Assembly: GCA_900129675.1 (NCBI GenBank)
Contig: FSRD01000002.1
Location: forward strand, 62,001 to 126,000
Reading direction: 5' to 3'
Source: Bradyrhizobium erythrophlei
GTDB taxonomy: Bacteria; Pseudomonadota; Alphaproteobacteria; Rhizobiales; Xanthobacteraceae
Length of the DNA: 64,000 bases
This document shows positions 8,779 to 16,523 of this stretch, piece after piece. Below the pieces are notes generated by a model that saw only the letters and a list, made by a program, of their open reading frames with translations, was not told the origin of the DNA and made no database searches. Within the stretch, counting starts at the first letter, position 1. Every line of letters starts with the position of its first letter. The position numbers and the translations under genes were made by a program.

Positions 8779-9150
8779 ATGCGCCGTTACGCCCTTCGCG
8801 ACGATCAATGGGACAGGATCAAGAATATTTTGCCGGGACGTGAGGGTCACGTCGGCGCTACGGCCAAGGATAATCGGCTGTTTGTAGAAGCAGTTCTCTA
8901 TCGTTATCGCGCCGGCATGCCCTGGCGGGATCTGCCGGAACGTTTTGGCGACCCGATCAAGATTCATACCCGATTTTCGCGCTGGGCGAAGAGCGGGGTA
9001 TGGAAGAAGATGTTCGAGATGCTGGCTGCCGACGCGGACAATGAATACGCCATGATCGACAGCACTATCGTACGCGCGCACCAGCACAGTGCCGGCGCCC
9101 AAAAAAAGACGGCGAAGACCAGGCGATCGGGCGCAGCAAAGGCGGGTTGA
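8779..9150 (+). CDS. IS5/IS427 transposase, OrfA
   Basis: A 123-residue N-terminal half of the transposase, MRRYALRDDQWDRIKNILPG at the start, with the helix-turn-helix region and the first catalytic aspartate in AMIDSTIVRAHQHSAGAQ. The frame contains seven adenines (9101-9107) followed by G. At this site a -1 shift would join OrfB and give the full DDE protein. Without the shift, translation ends in an arginine- and alanine-rich tail at 9150. Confidence 0.9.
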   Translation: MRRYALRDDQWDRIKNILPGREGHVGATAKDNRLFVEAVLYRYRAGMPWRDLPERFGDPIKIHTRFSRWAKSGVWKKMFEMLAADADNEYAMIDSTIVRAHQHSAGAQKKTAKTRRSGAAKAG

Positions 9151-9536
9151 GCACCAAAATCCATGCCATGGTCGATGCACTTGGCAATCCGTTGGCGTTC
9201 CTGCTGACCGCAGGGCAAGCCCACGATTTGGAAGGCGCTGACGCGCTGCTGCCTCAGATGCAGGCCGATACCTTGTTGGCGGACAAGGCCTTCGATGCCG
9301 ATCTACGTGTCATCGAGCCTCTGCTTGCGGCAGGAAAAACGCCGGTGATCCCGCCCAAGAGCAATCGAAAGCTCCAACGCGCCTACGACAAGGAACTGTA
9401 CAAAGCGCGCCACCTCATGGAAAACCTCTATTGCAAGCTCAAACAGTACCGAGCCATAGCCACCCGCTACGATAAGACCGCCAGAAACTTTCTCGCCGCA
9501 GTCCATCTCGCCGCCGCAGTCATTTGGCTCAATTGA
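9102..9536 (+). CDS. IS5/IS427 transposase, OrfB (reached by -1 frameshift)
   Basis: Read in the -1 frame from the A7 tract, the protein continues KDGEDQAIGRSKGGLSTKIH and on through LLADKAFDAD, which carries the second catalytic aspartate, to a C-terminal motif Y(2)R(3)E(6)K-like, LYKARHLMENLYCKLKQYR. The stop lies just inside the right inverted repeat. Fusion by programmed frameshifting is the rule in IS427 relatives. No good independent start is visible, which supports fusion. Confidence 0.88.
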   Translation, partial: KKDGEDQAIGRSKGGLSTKIHAMVDALGNPLAFLLTAGQAHDLEGADALLPQMQADTLLADKAFDADLRVIEPLLAAGKTPVIPPKSNRKLQRAYDKELYKARHLMENLYCKLKQYRAIATRYDKTARNFLAAVHLAAAVIWLN

Positions 9537-9573
9537 GGACAGGCTCTAGATCGCTCCTGACGCGGGTGCACAC

Positions 9574-9628
9574 TTGACAGGAGCCCGCAGACATCCATAT
9601 ACCATCCACATAGATGGTTAGATGGTTA
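9574..9628 (+). promoter_or_regulatory. Promoter with overlapping operator for the RHH regulator
   Basis: TTGACA (9574-9579) and TATACC (9598-9603) are 18 bases apart, a good sigma-70-type promoter. Overlapping the -10 and start region is a perfect inverted repeat ACCATC-N6-GATGGT (9601-9618), followed by a second direct copy of GATGGTTA (9613-9620 and 9621-9628) and another GATGG at 9632-9636. Short reiterated half-sites just before a ribbon-helix-helix gene are typical of an autorepressor operator. Confidence 0.7.
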
Positions 9629-9644
9629 TGGGATGGTAATAATC

Positions 9645-10064
9645 ATGGCCGACAATGTCCACGAACTCCGACCAAAGCCCGCTGACACCGAAAAAATCAC
9701 GATCAATCTTGGTTATGTCGATCTTGGTCACGTCGATTTAATGGTGCAGGAAGGGTTCTACTCGAACCGTACCGACTTCATTCGGACCGCAATCCGCAAC
9801 CAGCTCGAACGCCACGCAGACGTGGTCAAGCAGTCCACGGCACGAAAAAGTCTGGACCTCGGTCTGCGGAACTACAGCCGCGAGGATCTCGAAGCGGCGC
9901 GGCGAGCTGGTGAGATGGTGCACATCAATGTTCTGGGCCTTGCCAGTATCGCCCAAGACGTCACGCCCGAGCTTGCTCGCGCCACAATTGCCTCAGTCTC
10001 CGTGCTGGGAGCTTTGCATGCCAGTCCGGCGGTCAAGGCCGCTCTCGCCGACAGGACGCGGTGA
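9645..10064 (+). CDS. Ribbon-helix-helix (CopG-type) transcriptional regulator
   Basis: A 139-residue protein with an RHH fold near the N-terminus: beta strand KITINLGYVDLGHVDL, then helices VQEGFYSNRTDFIRTAIRNQ. The remaining part is helical and may mediate oligomerisation or sensing. ATG 9645 was chosen over 9633 because GGATGG sits eight bases before it. The stop overlaps the GTG of the PHB-depolymerase gene, so the two are translationally coupled. It likely represses its own operon through GATGG sites. Confidence 0.85.
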   Translation: MADNVHELRPKPADTEKITINLGYVDLGHVDLMVQEGFYSNRTDFIRTAIRNQLERHADVVKQSTARKSLDLGLRNYSREDLEAARRAGEMVHINVLGLASIAQDVTPELARATIASVSVLGALHASPAVKAALADRTR

Positions 10065-11275
10065 AGGCGATGCTGAAACAGGACATAGTTCGCGAAGCCA
10101 CACGCCTCACGCGCGCGGGCCAACTCGTCGAGGCCACCGTGCTCCTTCAGCGCATGCTTCGCGGTGAGGGCGCGCCAGACGCGACATTGCGCACCACCGG
10201 TGGCATCGCTCTTACAGGACGCGAGCCGCTAATCATTGACGCGAAGCCCAATACTATTGAGGAGACGGATAGTCCGCACTTAGCGCGGGCCACATCCGCT
10301 CAACCGCGCATGCTCCGCGCGTTGCTCGATTGCACAAAGGAGCGCTCTGAGCTCGGACTGCGGGGTGCGATTAAGCGCGCCCCGCTGTCCACGCCGGACA
10401 TCGTGCCCGAGGGCGCAAGGTTCATCGAAGGTACCTACAGCAATCCGGCGGGAAGCCGTGCCTACAGGCTCTTCATCCCCAGCCGTTATCAGGGGCAACC
10501 GCTTCCTTTGGTCGTCATGCTACACGGTTGCACCCAGTCGCCAGACGATTTCGCCGCCGGTACGAGGATGAACTTTATCGCAGAAGAACAAACCTGCTTT
10601 GTGGTCTATCCGGCACAGCGCAGCGAGGCAAACCAGGCGAAATGCTGGAACTGGTTTCGCACAGCCGACCAGCAGCGAGGCAGAGGTGAACCTTCGCTTA
10701 TCGCGGGCATCACTCGCCGAATCATGCGCGACTATTCGGTTGATCCAAAGCGCGTCTACGTTGGTGGACTGTCGGCCGGAGCGGCCGCTGCTGCTATCAT
10801 GGGAGCAACGTACAACGATCTGTACGCGGCAATCGGCGTACATTCTGGCCTCGCCTGTGGGGCCGCCATTGACCTTCCCTCTGCGTTTGTCGCCATGCGA
10901 CAAGGTGGCGGGTCCGATGACAGGGTAATTCTAGGTGACGGGCCACCTGTCCCGACCATTGTTTTTCACGGCGATCGCGACATTACGGTGCATCCAAACA
11001 ACGGCGATCAAATTCTTGAGCAGTCTATGAGAACGACGAGCACGCAAAAGAAAGTGCATCGCGGGCGCGTACCTGGAGGGCATGCCTATACCCGCACGAT
11101 CCATACCGACGCGAGTGGGCGCGGAATCTTTGAGCACTGGAACATCCACGGTGCTGGACACGCATGGTCGGGAGGCAGCCCTGCCGGCTCCTACACTGAT
11201 CCGCGAGGACCGGACGCAACGAGGGAAATGCTCCGTTTCTTCCTCGAGCATTCGCTCCCACAGCAGCCAGGTTAG
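10061..11275 (+). CDS. PHB depolymerase-family esterase
   Basis: A 404-residue alpha/beta hydrolase. The catalytic domain begins near residue 125 (GTYSNPAGSRAYRLFIPSRY). The oxyanion motif is VVMLHGCTQSPDDFA, the lipase box is GGLSAG with Ser238, and a C-terminal GAGHAWSGG supplies the likely catalytic histidine. The HGDRD segment may carry the acid. There is no signal peptide, and the N-terminal 110 residues are helical. This suggests an intracellular enzyme acting on short-chain polyesters or esters. Start GTG overlaps the regulator stop by four bases (GTGA). It is in an operon with the RHH regulator. Confidence 0.88.
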   Translation: MKAMLKQDIVREATRLTRAGQLVEATVLLQRMLRGEGAPDATLRTTGGIALTGREPLIIDAKPNTIEETDSPHLARATSAQPRMLRALLDCTKERSELGLRGAIKRAPLSTPDIVPEGARFIEGTYSNPAGSRAYRLFIPSRYQGQPLPLVVMLHGCTQSPDDFAAGTRMNFIAEEQTCFVVYPAQRSEANQAKCWNWFRTADQQRGRGEPSLIAGITRRIMRDYSVDPKRVYVGGLSAGAAAAAIMGATYNDLYAAIGVHSGLACGAAIDLPSAFVAMRQGGGSDDRVILGDGPPVPTIVFHGDRDITVHPNNGDQILEQSMRTTSTQKKVHRGRVPGGHAYTRTIHTDASGRGIFEHWNIHGAGHAWSGGSPAGSYTDPRGPDATREMLRFFLEHSLPQQPG

Positions 11276-11491
11276 AGTAGTCCGTTCATGGCATTTTCGG
11301 ACGTGGCAATCGCGTTCGGCAATGTCCGGTCTTAGACCGGAAGTGATCGGCGCCCGGTCAAAATGTCGAGTTTGACCCATCTGAGACATCGGAAATTCGA
11401 GCCGAAAAGCCCTGTGGTCCCACTGACTGCCAACCCTTCCAGATGTCGGGTTCCAGCTGTTGCGAGTTGCCGGCACTAGTAGGGAGCTTGC
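11276..11491. repeat. Degenerate intergenic sequence of repeated rhizobial type
   Basis: This stretch (TTCATGGCATTTTCGGACG, then AATGTCCGGTCTTAGACCGG) resembles a degenerate sequence I associate with many intergenic regions of Bradyrhizobium. No intact gene is present. GGTCTTAGACC is a short palindrome. The identification is from memory only. Confidence 0.3.
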
Positions 11492-11690
11492 ATGAGGCGG
11501 CGTAAGTTTATCGGCTTACTGGGTAGCGCGAGAGCGCAGCTGCATAACCTTCTGCCGCGCACGCGTAGCAGAAGGCTATGCCCGTGATCGGCTTCCTTAG
11601 CGCGCCTTCTCACCCGGCCCACACGCTCCCTTTGCAGCCGCGTTCGATCAAGGACTAAAGGAAGCTGGTATTATCGAAGGTTGTTTGCCA
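11492..11690 (+). pseudogene. Remnant of an ABC transporter substrate-binding protein
   Basis: The ATG at 11492 follows AGGGAG and encodes MRRRKFIGLLGS, the twin-arginine-like start typical of ABC_sub_bind proteins. After a frameshift the text resumes as VIGFLSAPS, and after another as FAAAFDQGLKEAGIIEG, which matches the family's conserved AAFRQGLKEAGYVEGQN region. The gene ends near 11690, after about 65 codons of an expected 320 or so. It is a decayed N-terminal fragment. Confidence 0.7.
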
Positions 11691-11703
11691 CCCGACGACT
11701 TGC

Positions 11704-11949
11704 CTATCGGGCCGGCTTGTAGACCTTCACGACCGCGTCCGCCTGCTTCATACCCGCTACCGCCTCAGCCCCGGTCATCAGCACGGTCGTCTTGGCGGAC
11801 TTGACGGCGCCTCCTGCGGCAATGGCCAGCGCGATGGCAGCCATGCTCTCATTGTTCGGGACGTCGGCGATGAGGGCGAGATCGTAGTCACCGAAGCAGT
11901 ACCAACCACCAACGAGTTTGCCCCCGACGGCCTCGCACACAGACACCAA
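11704..11949 (-). pseudogene. GYD-domain protein, N-terminally truncated
   Basis: An 81-residue frame carrying the GYD-domain core: GGKLVGGWYCFGDYDLALIADVP and then AAIALAIAAGGAVKSAKTTVLMT. Members of the family are about 95-105 residues and begin with some 25-30 residues containing the first beta strand and helix, which are absent here. The frame starts (GTG) exactly where the TenA fragment on the other strand begins, so a rearrangement probably cut both. It could still be translated, but it lacks part of the fold. Confidence 0.65.
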
Positions 11950-12182
11950 TGTCCGCTTACATGGTGCCGGCTCAGGACTACCTGTTCCTCACCGAGTTTG
12001 CTCGTGCCTACGCGCTCTCCGTCTACAAGTCGCCCAAGCTCGCTGACATGCGCGAAGCGGCGGCCGGCCTCTCGGCCATCCTCGACATCGAGATGAACCT
12101 GCACGTGAAGCTCTGCGCCGGCTGGGGCCTGTCGCCCAGCGATCTTGAACAAACCCCTCCGGCGGTCGAGATGCTGGCCTAT
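11949..12182 (+). pseudogene. TenA/THI-4 family fragment
   Basis: The translation MSAYMVPAQDYLFLTEFARAY, then LDIEMNLHVKLCAGWGLS, corresponds to the middle of TenA-type proteins (thiaminase II / heme-oxygenase-like fold). The family is about 220 residues; here both ends are missing. After MLAY (about 12182) the frame continues to 12272 in unrelated sequence. The left break coincides with the GYD fragment. It is non-functional as a TenA enzyme. Confidence 0.68.
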
Positions 12183-12448
12183 AAAGCCCGAAACCCGTAT
12201 GACTTCTCCGACCAGTCCGGCGCATGCGGCCGCCGGCTCAACTCACGCAGCTTGCGTAGGATCTTCCTTTAAGTCGCTACGATTGGATCGGCCGTTTCAA
12301 AAAAACCGCAACCGCGCTCATCATCCGTCAACGACACTGTCGCTTCTTCGAGGAAACGCAATTCCGACTCGATAGGGTCACGCCGATTTAATGAGACCCT
12401 CGCGTGCGCAGGCGTAGGGTGCGGGCAACCAAGTCCAGGGAGATGCCC

Positions 12449-12700
12449 ATGAACGACCCCATAGGCTGTCGTGATATGGAACTATTGTGTCGCCATCGCG
12501 CGACGTTCAATATCCAACACAGTTGGAAGTGGCTCGGCGAAGCGGAACGTTGGAAAGACCTTGCGCACCGCGAAACTGCGTTCCGCTTTCACGGGGAGCA
12601 TGCCGGTCCGATGACCATGGGTCCTAATTCGATGGAGGGTGACCGCCGCACCCTGCGGCGAGCCTCTCAACTCGAAGGCAAGAATTCGCCTCTGGAATGA
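12449..12700 (+). CDS. Small conserved hypothetical protein
   Basis: An 83-residue polar protein, MNDPIGCRDMELLCRHRATF at the start, with an aromatic stretch HSWKWLGEAERWKDLAHRE and a tail HAGPMTMGPNSMEGDRR. The sequence recalls small Bradyrhizobium hypotheticals with a similar WKWLAEAERW motif. AGGGAG precedes the ATG at 12449 by about eight bases, making it preferable to ATG 12443. It has no signal peptide or membrane segment. Function unknown. Confidence 0.55.
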   Translation: MNDPIGCRDMELLCRHRATFNIQHSWKWLGEAERWKDLAHRETAFRFHGEHAGPMTMGPNSMEGDRRTLRRASQLEGKNSPLE

Positions 12701-13059
12701 CGGCCCTCTGTCATCCCCTTTGCGCCCATGTGCGCTTGAGCTGAGACGAAGAAAACCTGCACACGTACGTCGCAAAAAAGGAGGTTGTGCACCGGAAGTA
12801 CAGTATGCCTGGAGTAAAGCAGGGAGAAACGCTTATGCCCGTTGGAATGTTTCGTAGTGAGGAAGGGGGGTGCAGGTCGATTACGAAATCGGCAACCGGA
12901 CTTCACATGCCTATCCCTGAAACGACGCGATTGACCGACCCATAAGCGACATCGATTTCCTTCGGCGATGAGGAAGTCCGATCGACAACCGACATCCAAG
13001 GGCAGCGCCGGCAATCGATTAATCTCGCTACCGTGACTCGAGTGTGCCAAGCTGTTCTC
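12701..13059. other. Intergenic stretch, nothing recognised
   Basis: About 360 bases between a small hypothetical gene and the MDR oxidoreductase. Open frames on both strands lack ribosome-binding sites and family resemblance. The oxidoreductase promoter should lie here but I cannot point to convincing -35 and -10 boxes. Confidence 0.45.
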
Positions 13060-14121
13060 ATGTCGTGGCAACACGTTCGCATATCCCGGTTCGGTGGCCC
13101 CGAGGTCTTGGAACTGGCGGAGGCGTCGACCATCCCCAATCCGGGCCCCGGCGAGGTGCGCATCAAGGTTCTCGCAGCCGGGACCGGCTTCACTGACAGC
13201 TTCATTCGGCGTGGCCGGTACCCTGACTTCAAGGGACCGCTGCCGTTCACTCCGGGCTATGAGCTAGTGGGTGTTGTCGAGAAGGCTGGCTCCGGTGTGG
13301 TCTCGCCGCGCGAGGGGCAAATCGTTGCCGATCTCTGCGTGGTCGGTGGTTACGCGCAATATGCAATTCGGCCCGCGCGCTTTCTTGTGCCCGTTCCAGA
13401 TGGCGTCGATGCGGCAGAGGCCGTTTGCATCCCGCTCGCCTACCTTACGGCCTTCCAGATGCTCATGCGCTATCGTCGCTTTTTTCCCGGCGAGATGATC
13501 CTCGTCATCGGCGCATCAGGCACGGTCGGTACGGCGATGCTCGATCTCGCGCGTCATTTTGGCCTCAAGGCAATCGGAACGTGTTCAGCAGCGAACCTCG
13601 CGACAGTTGAGCGATTTGGTGCTACCGCAATCGACTATCGGGCTGGTGACTTCGTTGCTTCGGTGCGTGAACTCACAGCGGGACGAGTTGGCGGCGCCGG
13701 CGTCGATGCGGCATTCGATGCGATCGGCGGATCGCATTTCGGCCGGTCCTTCGCCTGCCTCGCGCCGGGAGGCATCCTCATCGGCTATGGCTCCCAGACC
13801 ATGGCAATCGGGCGCGAAAGCATAATCGCGGCTGGCCTGGGATTGGCGCGGTTGAAGCTATGGGGCGCATTGAGCTTCCTATTCCATGGCCGTCGTGCCC
13901 TTTGGTACAGCATCACCGATCGCCGCTTGTCGCACCCCGAAGAATTTAGGGCTGACATGGCTGCTTTGTTCGAGTTGCTCCGCAACGGTGCCATTCATCC
14001 GATAGTTATCGGTCGCGAACCACTAGCAGCCGCGAAAAATGTTCACGCGCGTATCGACGCTGGCGGGCTCGGCGGCAAGATCGTGCTGCTGCCCTGGCTC
14101 GCATCGCAGGGAACTGTGTGA
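13060..14121 (+). CDS. Medium-chain (zinc-independent) reductase, quinone oxidoreductase-like
   Basis: A 353-residue MDR-superfamily protein. The N-terminal GroES-like domain contains GPEVLELAEA and PFTPGYELVGVVEKAGSGV. The NAD(P)-binding domain has VIGASGTVGTAMLDLARHFG. The cysteine and histidine ligands of zinc alcohol dehydrogenases are absent, which points to the quinone oxidoreductase branch, acting on small quinones or enones with NADPH. The start is uncertain: ATG 13060 fits the family beginning, but GTG 13033 is in frame and neither has a strong ribosome-binding site. Confidence 0.85.
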   Translation: MSWQHVRISRFGGPEVLELAEASTIPNPGPGEVRIKVLAAGTGFTDSFIRRGRYPDFKGPLPFTPGYELVGVVEKAGSGVVSPREGQIVADLCVVGGYAQYAIRPARFLVPVPDGVDAAEAVCIPLAYLTAFQMLMRYRRFFPGEMILVIGASGTVGTAMLDLARHFGLKAIGTCSAANLATVERFGATAIDYRAGDFVASVRELTAGRVGGAGVDAAFDAIGGSHFGRSFACLAPGGILIGYGSQTMAIGRESIIAAGLGLARLKLWGALSFLFHGRRALWYSITDRRLSHPEEFRADMAALFELLRNGAIHPIVIGREPLAAAKNVHARIDAGGLGGKIVLLPWLASQGTV

Positions 14122-14283
14122 CCACCGCCCCGCGCTGCTTTTGGGACGCTCTCGCTATCAATCTGCCAGTAAGCGCGACTTCCCATTTTGGCACCAAAGG
14201 ACTCGGTCACTGCGTCTCGCGATGTCCGTTCATTGGGGGTGGTCTCAAGCGGTCGCCGCAACACTTTATCTTGGAGGGAAAAG

Positions 14284-15039
14284 ATGGAGTGTGGGATGGA
14301 ACGGAGATTTCATAGAGGTTTTACTGCGGCAGAGAAGACGGAGCTATGGGATCGCTGGAAGCGTGGGGAGTCGCTGAAGGCGATTGGACGAGCTTTTGGT
14401 AAGCAGTCATCGTCGATCTATTTTTTGGTAGCTCCGCATGGTGGGATTCGTCCTGCGGAGCGGCGTCGCTCCAGGCTGGCGTTGACGCTCGCGGAACGCG
14501 AGGAGATTTCCAGAGGCGTTACGGCACATCAATCGGCACGGTCGATCGCCAAACTGCTTGGCCGCTCACCCTCGACGCTGAGCCGGGAAATGAGCCGCAA
14601 TGGCGGCTATGATCGCTACCGAGCGACACTTGCGGACGAGAATGCCTGGGCGCGATCTCGTCGTCCAAAATGTTGTAAGTTAGCGACCAATCCGCGGCTG
14701 CGGCAGGCGGTGGCAGGGAAGCTCAGATTGGATTGGTCCCCCGAGCAGATAGCCGGTTGGCTGAAGAGAACGCATCCTGAAGACGAGTGTAATCGGGTGT
14801 CACACGAGACCATCTATCGCAGCCTGTTTGTCCAGGCGCGCGGCGTGCTGAAGAATCAGATCGACGCCGGGGCCGGGCAACTCTGGCGCGATAACAAGCT
14901 CAAATCGTCGTCTCGGCACGCGTCCAAGTGCAGATTCAAATCGGTGCTTTTAGTCGAAAATCAAACTGGTGCTGACACTCGACAATCCGGAGAAGACCAC
15001 CCGGCTGCTCGCCGCACTCAAGGCAGCTGCGCCAATTGA
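14284..15039 (+). pseudogene. IS30-family transposase, truncated
   Basis: ATG 14284 follows GGAGGG. The protein has the IS30 N-terminus (RFHRGFTAAEKTELWDRWKR, helix-turn-helix near residues 10-45), a second DNA-binding motif (ARSIAKLLGRSPSTLSREMS), and continues to SHETIYRSLFVQARGVLK. After about 14855 the frame enters unrelated sequence and ends at 15039. The DDE catalytic domain is missing, so it cannot transpose. The truncation abuts the next small gene. Confidence 0.85.
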
Positions 15040-15307
15040 CGTTGAACTGGCACCATCGTTGATCGAATATCTGCAAGCCCAGAATGTTGCCGATGCTGAT
15101 CGGATGCACCACGTCGTCTGGGATTTGTCATACGCCGGTGACGAGGGCGGCATCATCTGCCATTTGTCTCGCTCGGAAGAAACAGGCAGAGCGCTTGTCG
15201 TCTCCCTCACACATGTGCGCGTGCCGCGCTCGATGCCACTTGCAGCGGCCGTTCTGGATTATCAGAAGCACCGAGTGAAGAAGCTCAAGAAGCAGGGCCG
15301 GAGGTAG
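14969..15307 (+). CDS. Conserved hypothetical protein, possibly lacking its native start
   Basis: A 112-residue protein: LLAALKAAAPIDVELAPSLI, then HHVVWDLSYAGDEGGIICHL, then a basic C-terminus ending DYQKHRVKKLKKQGRR. It looks like a rhizobial hypothetical that normally begins MKL. Here the in-frame codons before GTG 14969 read ATC AAA CTG, suggesting the original ATG was lost or changed to ATC when the IS30 copy was truncated next to it. No ribosome-binding site precedes GTG. It forms a pair with the next gene (seven-base gap). Confidence 0.6.
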   Translation: MLTLDNPEKTTRLLAALKAAAPIDVELAPSLIEYLQAQNVADADRMHHVVWDLSYAGDEGGIICHLSRSEETGRALVVSLTHVRVPRSMPLAAAVLDYQKHRVKKLKKQGRR

Positions 15308-15314
15308 CATAGAA

Positions 15315-15548
15315 ATGGCGCACGCGATTATCCGAGGAAAGAATGGTCGCCGATATGAAGTGGAGTTTGACGACGCGCCGGTACGCGTCGAAGTTCATGC
15401 CAGTGAGGAGACCGTCGAGATTTTTGTGGAGGCAGATTTTGAAACGCACCCGGAAGAACGGCGACGTTTTGCGATAATCAACATCCCCCGCCACCTGTTC
15501 AGCGAGGCCACGGGTCGGACGGCGCGACGCACAGCGAAGGATCGTTAA
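15315..15548 (+). CDS. Small conserved hypothetical protein
   Basis: A 77-residue protein, MAHAIIRGKNGRRYEVEFDD at the start, with an acidic middle part and a basic tail. The predicted strands RRYEVEF, VRVEVHA and VEIFVEADF suggest a small beta fold. It directly follows the preceding hypothetical gene and is probably co-transcribed with it. A weak AGGTAG sequence lies before the ATG. No function is known to me. Confidence 0.55.
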   Translation: MAHAIIRGKNGRRYEVEFDDAPVRVEVHASEETVEIFVEADFETHPEERRRFAIINIPRHLFSEATGRTARRTAKDR

Positions 15549-15624
15549 TGCCGCTGCCGCGCACTCTGTGCCGCTTCCTTCTTCAGGCCGCCGCCATCGC
15601 TGGCTACCGCGGAGCGGTTTAGTC

Positions 15625-16455
15625 GTGTGCTGGGCATGTTCGGTAGCTTGGAGGTGAAAGTCCTCTACCCAACCTGATGGAGGTGAAGGGTTAGCGAGAA
15701 CGCAAGGGCTGTCGCCGCGAGGCGAGGTCTGAAGGAAGCGTCGAGCAAACGTGCGAGTCGATGGACAAGAACCGGGTACAAGGCGCGAGCGTCGGACGAG
15801 CGGGCGACTTACCGCGAAGTCCATATCCATCAAGGATGCGAAGCGTAGATCCGGCGACGGTGCACGGAAAGCGACTGAACTTACCCCAGGAGATCTGCTC
15901 GGTGTCGCTTCGGTGACTGAGAGCGCCGTGAGGCGGTCTGACCGCGGAGCAGAAGTCAGCAGAGGGCATATTAGGTCATGTCGTCGGCAAGGCTAGTGAG
16001 GCACTCCGTGCCGAAAGGCGGAGGCAACAGATAGGCCAAGCCGGGAACGGTGACTGAAGGCCCGAACGAGAGGAGAGGCAAGTAGGACATGAACCTCGAG
16101 AGCGACAAGCGGCTGAACATCCAGTTGAGACTGGACTTCTCATCGACGCCGACGGGTGAAGCCCGGCAGGCGGGACGGGAAGACATCGAATCGCTCTCGG
16201 CGGTGAGTGAGCCCGAACGCCCAGCCAACACGCGTCGAATCATGGAGGAAATATGTGAACGAGCAAACTTGAAGGAAGCATTGCGGCAGGTGAGGGGCAA
16301 CAAAGGTAGCGCCGGCGTCGACGGGATGACGGTCGATCAACTTGGCGACTATCTGAAACAGCACTGGCCGGCCATTCGGGAGCAATTGCTGAACGGGACC
16401 TACGAGCCGAAACCGGTGAGACGGGTGGAAATCCCGAAGCCGGACGGAGGGGTGC
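15625..16455 (+). mobile_element. Group II intron, 5' part only
   Basis: The block starts with GTGTG (15625-15629), the expected group II 5' boundary. It is followed by about 460 bases of structured non-coding sequence rich in short GC stems and GNRA-like loops, and then by the reverse transcriptase gene. Homology stops near 16455, in the RT domain, so the rest of the protein, domains V and VI and the 3' splice site are gone. The element cannot splice or move. The intron class was not assigned. Confidence 0.75.
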
Positions 16456-16523
16456 CTTGGCAAAACGGGGTCGATCTGTCGACTGACAAGCTTTCATACG
16501 AAAGCTATCCAGTTCAGGACTGA
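16089..16523 (+). pseudogene. Group II intron reverse transcriptase/maturase, N-terminal fragment
   Basis: The frame encodes about 122 recognisable residues: CERANLKEALRQVRGNKGSA, GVDGMTVDQLGDYLKQHW, then GTYEPKPVRRVEIPKPDGG. These are the RT0/RT1 segments of LtrA-type proteins, which are normally 420-600 residues. After GGV the expected RKLGIPTV is replaced by PWQNGVDLST and the frame ends at 16523. The catalytic YADD and maturase domains are absent. Confidence 0.85.

Larger units (their letters stand above)
8699..9546 (+). mobile_element. Complete IS5-family (IS427-type) insertion sequence, 848 bp
   Basis: Perfect 16-base terminal inverted repeats GAGCCTGTCCTCAATT occur at 8699-8714 and, reversed, at 9531-9546. 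Both ends abut a TA within CTAG (8697-8698 and 9547-9548), consistent with duplication of a TA or CTAG target as in IS427-type elements. Inside are two overlapping frames that together encode the transposase. Ends, target duplication and reading frames are all intact, so the copy is probably active and recent. Confidence 0.93.
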
